This document shows positions 1-13,000 of a stretch of 64,000 bases of DNA, piece after piece. Source of the stretch: Branchiostoma floridae (Eukaryota; Chordata; Leptocardii; Amphioxiformes; Branchiostomatidae); the NCBI RefSeq assembly GCF_000003815.2, contig NC_049981.1, forward strand, positions 4,252,437 to 4,316,436. Direction: 5' to 3'. Both the position numbers and the translations under genes were made by a program. The first letter of the stretch is position 1, and each line of letters opens with the position of its first letter. Under the pieces are notes generated by a model. It was not told the DNA's origin, ran no database searches, and saw nothing but the letters and a program-made list of their open reading frames with translations.

Positions 1-1024
1 TGAAGGTATAACCTACCACATTGATGTCCTCCTGTCCGTCCCACACAGCCACAGCCAGGCTGAACTGTGGCATGTACCTGGGAGCCTCTGCTGGGTCTCT
101 AACCCTAACCTTACCCTTAGTAACCATGACTGAAGGTATAACCTACCACATTGATGTCCTCCTGTCCGTCCCACACAGCCACAGCCAGGCTGAACTGTGG
201 CATGTACCGGGGAGCCTCTGCTGGGTATCTAACCCTAACCCTAACCTTACTCGTAACCATGACTGAAGGTATAACCTACCACATTGATGTCCTCCTGTCC
301 GTCCCACACAGCCACAGCCAGGCTGAACTGTGGCATGTACCGGGGAGCCTCTGCTGGGTATCTAACCCTAACCCTAACCTTACTCGTAACCATGACTGAA
401 GGTATAACCTACCACATTGATGTCCTCCTGACCGTCCCACACAGCCACAGCCAGGCTGAACTGTGGCATGTACCGGGGAGCCTCTGCTGGGTATCTAACC
501 CTAACCCTAACCTTACCTGTCACCATGACTGAAGGTATAACCTACCACATTGATGTCCTCCTGTCCGTCCCACACAGCCACAGCCAGGCTGAACTGTGGC
601 ATGTACCGGGGAGCTTCTGCTGGGTATCTAACCCTAACCTTACCCTTAGTAACCATGACTGAAGGTATAACCTACCACATTGATGTCCTCCTGTCCGTCC
701 CACACAGCCACAGCCAGGCTGAACTGTGGCATGTACCGGGGAGCCTCTGCTGGGTATCTAACCCTAACCCTAACCTTACTCGTAACCATGACTGAAGGTA
801 TAACCTACCACATTGATGTCCTCCTGACCGTCCCACACAGCCACAGCCAGGCTGAACTGTGGCATGTACCGGGGAGCCTCTGCTGGGTATCTAACCCTAA
901 CCCTAACCTTACCTGTCACCATGACTGAAGGTATAACCTACCACATTGATGTCCTCCTGTCCGTCCCACACAGCCACAGCCAGGCTGAACTGTGGCATGT
1001 ACCGGGGAGCTTCTGCTGGGTCAT
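1..1024. repeat. Tandem array, 130-133-bp unit, about 7.7 copies
   Basis: Copies begin near 1, 131, 264, 397, 529, 660, 793 and 926 and run off the left edge. On the minus strand each carries the exon-33 segment from PAEAPRYMPQF to DINV with its GTAGGT donor. Each also carries a short intron with telomere-like TTAGGG tracts. Divergence between copies is only a few bases. Confidence 0.95.
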
Positions 1025-1055
1025 CCCCTGTTGCTCTCTTCTTCCTCAATGTCTG
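942..1055 (-). CDS. Matrix gene exon 33: RKKR site; parent of the 1-1024 tandem array
   Basis: Phase 0-0 exon of 38 codons: QTLRKKRATGDD, then YMPQFSLAVAVWDGQED. RKKR followed by A-T-G-D fits a furin-type cleavage site. The acceptor at 1056 is modest. The 3' two thirds of this exon and its GTAGGT donor are repeated seven more times to the left edge, so which copies are used in mRNA is open. Confidence 0.65.
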
Positions 1056-4000
1056 CTAGTTGATAGAAAATCAATCAATAAATCAATCATCAATCAAGTC
1101 AAATCTGTTGACTCTTTCTTTGATAACAGCAATGCTGCCTTGAGAATCAGTGTAACTTAATTGGCATTTGGAAATAGATAATAAAACAATCAACCAATCA
1201 ATCAATTAATAAATAAAACAATGAAACTTAATGACTATTCCAGTATAAATCAGTTGATGAACCAGTCACTTTACCAATCAACCAATCAATAAATTGATCA
1301 AATTTGCCCCCTAATACCAGTCTGGACCAATAAAATCAGGTCTATGTAGATAGGGTATTCTGGGGTAAATCATTGCATCATATTTTCTGTATTCGTCTCC
1401 CTGTCAATTACAAGTAACGTTAACTCTTTAGCACAGATTATGATTCTTTTTATATGTATATGCTGCAGGGAAAATGTTAACAGCTACAGCTTTTATTTGT
1501 CATTTTGTCTTTTATATCAAGACCTGGTAGAGATAAATTTTAGCATTGTAAGGTGCTTAATAATGCTCACCTGTTCCTGTGCTTCTGCACTTTGGTCCCC
1601 AGAGACACTCCGAGTATCTCTGTTGGCACTCCCAGTCTTACACAGGTGGTTAGGACCAAAGTCGTTCTGGATGAAGATTCTTACTCTGAAGGTATTGAAT
1701 AGAAAATACTATATTGTCAACATATTTTGACACCAAAAGGAGATCTTGGCGTGCTTTTACAGTTTGAGTCAATGCAAAATGACACTAACATAAGTCACCA
1801 ATGAAAAAAAAAACCCCAGAGATATATTGACTAAAAAGACTAGCAAGACAAGTTAACTAGAAATATTAATGAGTTCACACCAGCAGAGAAGGAAAAGAGC
1901 AGCAATGTTTTCATATATTCATACCATAGTAGTAATTTGAACAATGTTTTTCATCATATACTTCATTTATACTTTCTTAGATGTAGCAAATTTCTGTGAC
2001 AAAATCTGGATCTGAAACATTGTGTTTTCTTACTCTACATCTTCAGATTCCGGCTCCACCTTGGGATAACCTTCCAGCATCCCGACGTTTCCTTGTGAGG
2101 TGTAGCTGTGCAGCTCTCGCCTGGTGTAAGGACAGGCACAAAATAAATTATTACTGACAATGTGCTCATATTAGTGGCATGTCTAAAGTTTGCAGTGGCA
2201 GGTGTAACAAGAGTTTGATCTAATCTAGCAGTGTCTGGTAATAGATCCTGAATTAAAGCGTCTGAAATATATTCTGGATGTGGAGCTATTCATTAGGAGC
2301 ACTATCAGGAGATGGATGAACAGCAAAAGACCTAGACAGGACCTTTAGACATGGTGTCAGAAGTGGGATTCAAACACACACACCCATTTGGGGTCAGAAA
2401 ATATTAGTTACACAGCAGTCAGAAAGTGGTTTTCAGTATGTTGCCACCTTAAGAAAAATAATAATAATAATAATAATAATCTTTATTGCATGTTCATGCC
2501 CGAGGGCTAAACGCACAAAAGGACCACAAGTGGTCTTATGGATGCAGAGGAAAAGGCTAAACTTATACAGTGCTTCTAGACTAGGCTAAACTTATACAAT
2601 GATTTTAAACAGGGCTAAACTGAAGGGTATGTGTTACAATCGCTAATGGCTGCATCTAACCTGGAGTCTCTCTCTTTTTGAAACACATGGANNNNNNNNN
2701 NNNNNNNNNNNNNNNNNNNNNNNNNNNNNNNNNNNNNNNNNNNNNNNNNNNNNNNNNNNNNNNNNNNNNNNNNNNNNNNNNNNNNNNNNNNCATATTGCG
2801 TTAATAGCATGGTCGTTAGTGCATGACATCAAGTACCTAAATAAGTCTTGTTTTGACATTTTCTTATAATCATTATCTATTTGTATAGTGTTGAATAGGG
2901 ATTGGCGTTCGTATTCATATAATGTACAATCTAGTAAAAAATGTGTCTTGTCCTCGATATACACGTCCGAGGTCACAGAATTTACATGTTCTATCATTTA
3001 AAGGAGTACGGTTATGCCTGCCGGATTCTATATGTAATGGATGGTCACTTAATATGCAAAATTTACACATAGCTCTGCGATGTTCAAAGCTTGAGATGCT
3101 AAGATACGTTTCTCTGTCATATGTTTCTTTGAATGTTTTGTATGTCCTCAATAATCAAAACAAGCAATCAACCAGTCATGCAATTCTGCAACCAACTGTT
3201 CGACGAACAAACCGACAAACAACTATCCTCCTGGTAAGGCAGTAAGATAGTCAGTCTACCCCCAAATAACAAATATTAACGCTAGTTAACCTTTATTCGT
3301 TCAGTTACCTTAATTCGTTTTGTCAAAATCAGGGAATCTACAGAGATACGCTAAATGCAACATCAGTAATAACCACAGGAATGCATAACCGACAGACTCA
3401 AATGTTCAGAATATTCCTGAAAAGGCTCCGATGACCACGCCATTGGAACACATTGAGGTCAAAAACATACCGTCCCTTATTCTAATAGCCCGACCGCTCG
3501 ATGGGAGGGTTGTATTACCGCGTTGTTTATCACATCCGCTTCCAGTTCACAATTATCATACACAAGATAACTCAATAAAGTTTGTTTTGCTAACCAGCAA
3601 CTGGACTCAAAGTGTGATCAATTGTCGAAACCGTCTCTTTGTTTCCCCAACATCCTGCACGTATGGCGTACGATCGAAAGTCGCCATGTTTTTGCCAGAA
3701 ATCTACGCGCGCATTCTCTGTCCCAGAGCATCAGACGGCAAAGATTTGAGAGAAAGATTATTTTGTCTTATTTGTTGATTGAAAATCGTGAAGAAGGTGA
3801 CATTTCCGTCAAAGTTTGCTGCTAAGAGCTCCGGGATTTTTTTGTTACCTGAATAAATTTGTAATCTAGTCAAGAAAGGAACAATAGCTTCAGCATAAAG
3901 CAATTAGCAGCGGACAAACAAAACGCAAGTCTCGTCAGAACAAATAAATGTCACGCCCTCCGAGAGCGCGGTCGTACTCAACGCAAAGCGACAGTGTTTT

Positions 4001-7000
4001 CAAATTGAGATATTTTCATATTAGCATGGCAGGAGAGAAACTATATAGTGGATGGGATGAATGACAAAGCTAAACAACAATATCACCATGTTAAAGGCAA
4101 AAATTTATGCTTTGTTCTTCTGCCAGATTGGAATAAGCTGACTCTCGATGAAAAATGCAACGAATAAAGGTTAACTAGCGTTACTTGAAGTTACCAATGA
4201 AATGTGCTCACCATTCTCCAGAGTAAGGGCAGCATTCAGGAAATCCTTCCTCTGTGTTGCAGAAGTCATTCACAGCGTCCGCTATGGCAAAGTTAAACTT
4301 GTCCTTCAAGCCTTCCCACTGCAACAAAAAAGAATGAAATAACTCTCAATGGGACCTCCACTTTGTATCATCACATTCAGCATATATTTCAGCAATATTG
4401 GTTTGTTTTTACTAGTAGGCATATTCTTGTTTTCCAAGAGGAACAATTATACCTACATGCCAGTTTAATTACTGTAAATGCCTTATATGTCTCAATTTGG
4501 GGATAATTTAGACTTTGGGGCTATTTCACTACTTTCAGAAAACAGTGAACAAAACATGTGACTGCCTCATTAAAGTGAAACAATCAATTGTTTAGCTTAT
4601 TGTGAATCTTAAAAAAAACCCAACCCAAACTCAGTTACATGTAGTAACTGTTTTAAGATGATCTGAGATGCACTAATAATAAATAAAGATCCCTTTAATA
4701 AAGAAAAAAAATTATTGTCCTCACCTTGTTGATGGGCAGGTCAATGATGAACACCCTGAGGGAAGCCAGCTCATCATCACCTGTGGAAAAGAGAAACAAA
4801 CAAAACTTAGTATCATGTTTTCACAATTATTAAAGTCTGTTACACTTAGAATTATGCAGTTGTCATTTATATGTTGGACAAATTTATCATTGCCATTAGT
4901 AGACAGTTAACAATTTCAGCTTAACAGTTCTATCCTTATATGTTTTTACTCCTAAGATTTTTAGATTATCACTGTGTAACATTGCTTTATGTTAGAATGT
5001 TGCAACTTTAATGGATAATACACCAAATATTACTGTTAGTATAATCATTACTGTAACTCTTTGAATTTCTCTCTTTTCCTGTCTTGGAATAGCTGCCACT
5101 GGAAAATACATTGCTTATGACTAAGTAATGTTTGCAAAAGACTGATTGAGACCTGGGCAGTCGTAAGTGTTGCATTCCCGTGTGAAGCTCTGTGTAGCCT
5201 GTTCACACCTCCCCTGGATGCACACCCTGGTCTGAGTCTGTATCCCTCCGCCACAGGAAGCAGTGCAGACAGAGAAGTCACTCCAGGAAGACCACTTGGA
5301 TGTGCCTGTAATAAAATGCAATACAAAATGTTCTTAAATGTTTTTCAAAAATGTTTTATTGTAAGAGCTTTACAAAGCTATTGAAAACTATTTGCAAATT
5401 AATGTAACTTTAAAAGTATGAAAGAACATTATATTATCTTTCTAAAGCAATTTAGTGTTATATGACTTGCTAAATATAGTTACAAGTGCTATGTGCATTT
5501 TATCTAAAATAGTATAGCTAGAGAGTTGATAGGATCTGCAAAGATAGAGGAGACTGGTACAAGACATGAAAGGATAGATAAGAGATAGAGAGATACGTAG
5601 AACAAAAATGAAAGAGATAATTAAAGAGAAATAGAAATTGAAAGATAATTATAAGCAAAAAGATGCAAGGATAGAGAAAGTGGAAGAAGTATTCTATGAT
5701 GACATTTTGGAATATTTGCCATTGGAGATTTCAAGTTTCAAATGTCTAAAATTAGTGTTAGGGATTTAAGTATGAACCAAGAGATTTTCCAATGATAAGA
5801 AAGATTAGCCAACTGGAAGACAGTTTAAGACTGGGGTCCATTTTCTAGCAATAGGGTTCGTTGTTGGTCTTTATATTTTACATGTAATTAGTCAAGGTAA
5901 GCCTTTGAATGGGAAAATCTTAGGAACACTTCAAACACAATCTTTCAATGCAGTTTGTTGATTACTTCTACACTGACAATCTAGGTAATTTATAGATCAA
6001 GATATATTTTGCCTATTGCTTAACATTGCCAACAGAGGTTACAGGTCAAAGTTGACTGACCTCCACATGACAGCCCATCCAGACTGGGTTCCCCTGATGG
6101 ACAGGTGCAGCGGAACCCTCCCACGGCATTCTCACAGACACTGTCTCCACTGCAAATCTCAGGGTACTCCTCACACTCATTAATATCTGAAGTTTAAGAA
6201 AAAAATGGAGTCAGAGAGGGAATACTACCATCACACAAATGCAAACACACACAAAACAAATATCACATAAAATATATCTTGTTCTGTATCTGTATGATTG
6301 TAGCCTTGCAGTACTGTTTGTTAACAGTTGCTGCCACAAATACAATTGTCGAGCAACAACAAGTTTATACATTTCCTCTAAGTGTTAAAACCTTCAAGTT
6401 TTGCATCATCCACTTTCTTTTAGTAGGTCCTTTTTTACAACACTGCTAACATAGTCTTGACAACTCATTCTGCCCTCTCCTGAATAAACCTATCCATACC
6501 ATCTGGCCAGGCACAGACAGCAGAGCCAAGTTTTAAGAGTAAGGGTCAATGGTTAAGGGTTATGGTACTGGGTATGTGTGAAATGGTAAGGGTCATGGTA
6601 CCCACTTTTTGTGTCCTACAAGCCCAATCCTAATTTTTCTTACAGGCAAAGACAGCTGAGTGCAGGGTAAGAGTAAGGGAACATGTCAAGGGTTAGGGGT
6701 AAAGGGTTGAGTAAGGGCTTTGGTACCAACCTTCACATCTACGTCCTCCTAGACCCATCCTCATCCTACTAAGACAGGCACAGACAGCTGAACCGTTGTA
6801 CAGTATGGTATAGGATAAGGGTTAGAGGTTTGGAAAACGTGCCAGGAGTTAGGGGTAAAGGGTTAAGGGTTACGGTGTCCACTTTCATACCTACGTCAGC
6901 CCGGTCCCATCCTCATCCCACTAGAACAGGCACAGACAGCTGAACCATTCACCAGGGTACAGGGGAGCAGTTAGGGGTTTGAGAACATGACAACCGTATG

Positions 7001-10000
7001 GGATTAAGGGTTAAGTAAGGGCTTCGGTACCCACCTTCACATCTGCGTCCTCCTAACCCCATCCTCATCCCACTAGGACAGGCACAAACAGCTGAACCAT
7101 TCACCAGGGTACAGGCATGGGAGCAGGGGTGGTCTTCAGGGCAGCTGCTGTTAGCTGGGTACAATATAAAACATTGATAAAGACTGGAACAAGTCAAGTC
7201 AAAGATGCAGTACAACAACTATCAGCACCATGGACAGTCCTTTGTAGTGTAAACTTAGCATTCAGTGTGGTGTGGGGTACTCATAGTCTTAATTGAGGTA
7301 CTTATAGTTTAAAGTGGTCTTTTATTACCCCATATTACGTTGTAAATGCAAGAATGACAGGAAGGTCTGCAGTACAATAACTATCAGCACCATGGACAGA
7401 GACAGTTTTCCACCTTTTTTTTCTATTTATCCACGTATGGTACTGTAAAATCTATATCTTAGCAAAATTTCTAAAATTAATTAATGTTACCAGCTTGCAT
7501 TACATTGGCTACATGGTATAAGATTTAATTTTTTTTTCATGAATGGTTTTATCAAGTTGGCAAGTGACTGAGTAAAGAGACTGTTTTGGGCACAACCATT
7601 GCTTTATTTCCACTAACATTTCGATGACCGTCTGTCACCTTCCTCAGTACAATTCTGACTGACTAATATTGTAATGCAGCTATATGGGTCTCTGCGCAAA
7701 AACAATCCCTATACATATATAAGAACTCTAGGTTTGGAACTGCATCTGTAAGCAGTGACACCTATAGTAGTTGTACAATGTCAACCAATGAGAATTACAC
7801 TGAGGAAGGTGACAGATGGTCAGAGAAACCTCGATGGGAATAAAACAACAGTGTAAAAGAGTCTAGTTACAAAACTGATGAAGCCATCCATGGATAAAAA
7901 ACAATTTTCAATATTATCCCTTGAATCCAATGGCTGTTAAATTTGTTCTTTTAAAGTGATCTTAGATAAACATTTCCCAGTTGCCCAAGTTGATTACCCT
8001 TGGAGCCAGACAGGACCGGGAATCTAGCGACTTTTGTTCGGGGACCAAAGGCAGTCAGTCCACAGATCTCACATTAGTGCTCCGGAGAATTTATGCCTGG
8101 AGGAGTTATTGCTACCCTTTCCGTCTGGTGTCTCCTGCCATGCAGAGCTTCCAAGAGGGGCTGGTCAGTGCTGTGATTAATGACCCCACCGCCCAGCATG
8201 TCATCCCCCACCCTGCCCAGTGCAAGACCTTATTGGCTACAGTTGATTTCAACTAAAGTCAACATGAAACAATCCCACCTCCGTTTTGAAGCGCCAGGCC
8301 TACACAAAAATATTTCCCACACTTTGGATGCTGTAAATTTGTAAACTGATGATGATTTGTACAATTGCAAAGTAAACATAGTCATTTCCCCAGCAGTTGT
8401 GGTTTGAAATTCCCACATGTGGATTGTGATGCCCTATCAGACCCAGTATGCTGCTGTGCTGGTATTAGAGGTAATTAGTGCCAGGCCAATAGTGGCCCTT
8501 GCTCTCTATAGAGAGCGAGGGACCTGACAGCAAGAGAGAAGGCACCAGACGGGAGAAGGGCAGATGGACCTAATCAGGCTAATAGGAGATCGGCGGGCCT
8601 GACTGTTTTGGGCCACCGAATAAACTGTCCTAGCTGCCCGATCCCGGCTGGCTCCCAGGGTAAAGTGGATGAACGCGCAAGTAAATGTAGTTGAGAACTG
8701 TCTCTGTAGGTGAAAATTTGCTCTTAGAAAGGTGACGTCAACTGAGGTTCATAGAAAATTTGTTGGAAATAAAACTAGAGTTGTGAAAAAAGAGTCTCTT
8801 TACTGCATGAGACTGTGTAGGGTACAGAAAGCAATGACAGTCTTACCGAGACAGGTGAACCCATCCTGTGCAAGGATGAAGCCCTCCTGACAGGCACACC
8901 TGAAATCTGGCTCCGTGTTCACACACACCTGGTCACAGATGTTTAGGATCGGGCTCAGGCACTCATTAAGGTCTGGACAGGTGACAAAATCATAGCATTG
9001 TTATTAGTAAATAATTATAAATATATGCAGGGTTTGCCAAGTTTTCTAAAATTCTATAGTCATATCGGGCAAGCACATAAAAATAATTCTTCCTGAACCA
9101 ACTTTTCACTTACCCGAAATCTAAAAAACATACCTCTATGTATTTTTACTCCAAGCAATGGAATTCTTTTCTCATTGGCATTATTTAACTTTGTTGAACA
9201 ATGCTTGAAGCTATGACTGAAAAATAGTATGTAGATCAAAATCTCACTCATGGAAAAACCTAACCCGATCGGACAAGTAGTGTGTGCCATGGCCGAGACA
9301 ATCAGGCAAGGGGAATTGTCCAACGCTATATTTATTTGAACCTTTATCTATTCATGTCAAGAAGCTCAATCGGCCTGCAGGCTGCCTTTCGTTGAGGTTA
9401 TGAGGGAGGTAAGGGTCAAATAAAATATAATAGAGGATACATATTTCATTGAATACTAATAAATCCATCAACCTATATCACCACACATATATGGTACAAC
9501 ACATATAGTGGGGCAATAATCTCAGTGTTCATAGTCCGTGTCCGTTCGTTTTGGTCATTACTTTTACTTCATGAGTCTCTCAAAGCAGGTCAGATTTGGA
9601 GCGGTACGTGTGTCTGGCGGTAGATTGTTCCAGACATTGGGTCCACGGTAGGCTATCGATCTTTTGAAGGTCTCTCGCTTGAGATATATCAAAGATTGGA
9701 TTGAAAGAGAATTCTAAATTTGTTCTAGGAGATATTGGAGATATGGTATTCATAAGGTGCTTGATAAGTCCCAAGTGCCAAAGTGGAGTAGCCCAGCCCT
9801 TCTGGTGTAGAATTACCTATGCTTGCACAGCTGTGTAGCCCAAAAATTAAAGGAAACAGTCTACCACTAGATGAGATAATATTTTGTATCACCTGAGCAG
9901 CCAAGTCCGTCAGAGTCCAGCACGTTGAACTCGTCGCACCTGCAGGCAAAAGTGCCGTTCAGGTTCAGACAGGTCGTGTTGGCACGGCAACGGGTAGGCG

Positions 10001-13000
10001 TGGCACAGTCGTCTATGTCTGGAAAACAACAATAATTTTTTATTGATTTAGAAGGTGACGCTCAAGTAGTCCTATACACAGTTTAAAGCCGTAGGGGCAG
10101 TGTATTGTTTTCCACTGTGTTTAAAGGTGGAGCATGTCCTTCTCTGTCCACTACCTTACCTGAAAACATGAGATCGCATGGCGTAATTGGCAGTGCTTTG
10201 CGCTCAGGCCTAAGAGGTCCAGAGTGTGAAACCTGCGAAGTTTCCAATCTTGTGCACTTTACTTGACTCTCCTCACTTAACTCGGGAGAAAAATGAGTAG
10301 CTCCTAGGGCAGTAACTTTGATAGGACTTAAAATGGAGGTCACGTGTTTGGGGTGAGTCACACCCCGGGCATGTAAATGAAACCGCCACAGTTATCAAAA
10401 AGAGTAAATAACCTTTAGGTCTTGTTACATGGTAACCATTAAGTAAATAGAATAAAAACGTTAGGCACTCATTTTTACACCTGCATGGGTAGATTAAGAA
10501 AAGTGCCTTTACTATGGGCACAACATTGTTGGGGATTCAAACATTAAGTACCGGGTGGTTCTGGCCCAAACAACCTAACTATATATCCTCACGTCATGCC
10601 ACAAATTGCGTTGGTTGTCTGCACCACCTCTATCAACATATTAAATGATTATTACAGAAAAATAATGTCATGATAATCATTGCCCAAAATCAGTTACTCA
10701 AGCAACCGGATGATTTAGTATTGTTGTTCTATTTGTTTAAAATGTTGATATGTTGGGTACAAAAGACATACTTTCTGGGGCATAGCCATGACTCAACATC
10801 TCCTAAAACCCTTCCTGTAAAAATTCAGAAATGTCCTTACCGACACATGTCGTGTTCTGGACCAGGGTGAACCCAGCGGGACACGAACACACTTCCTTCC
10901 CAGCAACCATTGCACAGGAGTGGGAGCAGCGGTGGCCGACATCACAGTCTGCATAGGCTTGGATGGTGTGAAACATACAAAAAAATTATTGAAATCATTC
11001 AGAGATCCATAAGAAGGCTCAAACAAGTACATGTGTATCATGTCCTGAAGAACCTTAAGGTCTTAAGCTAACTCTAAATCTTAGAGTAAGTATCAAACTA
11101 TTGATTCAAGGTATACAGAAAGGACTTTGCAAACCCCACGCCCCCCCCCCCCCCAAGTCACAGTCAGCGTAGGGTTGAACGTTGTCAAACATACAAAAAA
11201 TTTAATGAATTCATGTCAAGATGGGTAAGAAGGGTAGAATAAGAATCATGTCCAAAATCACAGTCAGGATAGGCTCTGATACTGTCAAACATGCAAAAAT
11301 TAATTTTAATAATTTCAGGATAGGATAAGAAGGCTAGAACAAGTACCATGTTTCTAAGAGTCTTTAATGTCCAAAAGACTATACATAACTGTCTTATGCT
11401 AGACTAATGGTATCATACTATTAGTTCAGAAAGTTAAGGATTAGGATTTTGCAAAGCCTAGACATACCCCCTCTCCCCCCCGAGGAAAAAGATTGCAGAA
11501 ATTTGCAGTGTTTTTTTTTTTCATTTTTCAGCTGAATAGTTCTTTATTCCACATTATAACATCATAAAAACTAAGAGTTTTTTTATTGAACAGCCACTTA
11601 CCCATGCATGTCTCCTGGTCATCGTTGAGTCTGTACCCATCCGGGCAGGCGCAGTAGAACCCTGGTTCTGTGTTCATACAGATCTGCTCACAGGAGTTCT
11701 GTACTGGGCTATCACACTCATTCTTATCTGTAATGTTAAACAGGGGAAACAAGCATGTTAGTACAATCTTACAGTACAGACAGTATTTTGCACTGGACTC
11801 TTACACTCATTGTTATCTGGGGTATCAAACACTGGGGTACAAAGAAAGGAAAAATGAAAGGGATCTCAAAACAGCGTAGCTCACTGAAGAGCTATACTTC
11901 CATTAGTCATGGCATAAACAAATGCTAAGTAAATAAACATGTATGTACAGTATTTGTAGGTTCATTGTACCAGAAAATACTCCTAGCTGTTTGTTTGTTT
12001 GTTTATTTCGATGCTGCTCTTGACAAGCACAATAAACAGTGGACCTCGGCTTAGCGTCCTGTTCTAAGGATTGCAACCCTTTTCAGCAGCATATATGACA
12101 GGTGCGTGACACAGCCGGAATTGGACAAACAGCTTCTAATTCCAGATGCAAGGTCACTAACCATTGGATTATGCATATCACTGGACTGTCATGCTTATCG
12201 TTATTGGTTGAATTTACGATATTATGTATCTGTCCATGGTGCTGAATATTAGAGTGTAGTGAAAAAGAAACTGGATAAGGTAAGAACAAAGGAATTACTC
12301 ATAATGTGATGCTCCAGATAATTGATTGGCAATCAGTAAACCCTTAAAGATGATCAATAAGACCATCAGTCAGACCAACTCCAAGCACCAGCCTTACAAA
12401 ACATTGTATCGTTAACCCTTACTATATCACTGAATAGCACCGCTTAAAGAGACAGAGGTCCTTATGATCAATAAAAGCAGTGATGAATTCAAAGACAACT
12501 GATCATCAAAATTGAATAACATACAAGTGGATAACCACGTTTATTCAAAATCCGCCAAAAATTAACAAAAAAATGTAAACACACCAGTACAGTTGATCCC
12601 ATCCCCGCTGTATCCAGGTGGACAGGTGCCACAGGTGAAACCAGTCGCAGGTGCTGGCATGTCCTCACAGGTGACACCTGGGAAACAGGGAGAGCTCATA
12701 CAGGCATCGTCATCTGGAACATAAACAGAAAGATTTGCTTAAGCCTATGTCACAGTTTAAGCAAATACCGGCTAAATTTTTAGATCAGCTGGAGCTTGCC
12801 AAATTTCAAAATCGCCCAAGCTCCAACCATATTTTTTGCTGTAATATATGCTCCATCACAAATTGTACTCAGCTCGGTGTTTCATTCAGAAAAAATTAGA
12901 AAACTTTGAGTCTTTTCTGAATTTTTGCCATCATCATCACACAGAGGTTTCAATTCTAATGGATGAGTTCCTAACAACAACCCGAAGCCTTAGCAATTGC

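Noticed and set aside
21-1160. Series of plus-strand frames of about 80 codons (MMSSCPSHTATARLN…)
   Set aside because: Shadows of the minus-strand exon-33 tandem array; they overlap each other and repeat with the 131-133-bp period.
8230-8660. Coding exon in the GC-richer block of the intron between EGF exons 25 and 26
   Set aside because: No open phase-1 exon with cysteines in either strand; EGF exons on both sides already join in phase.
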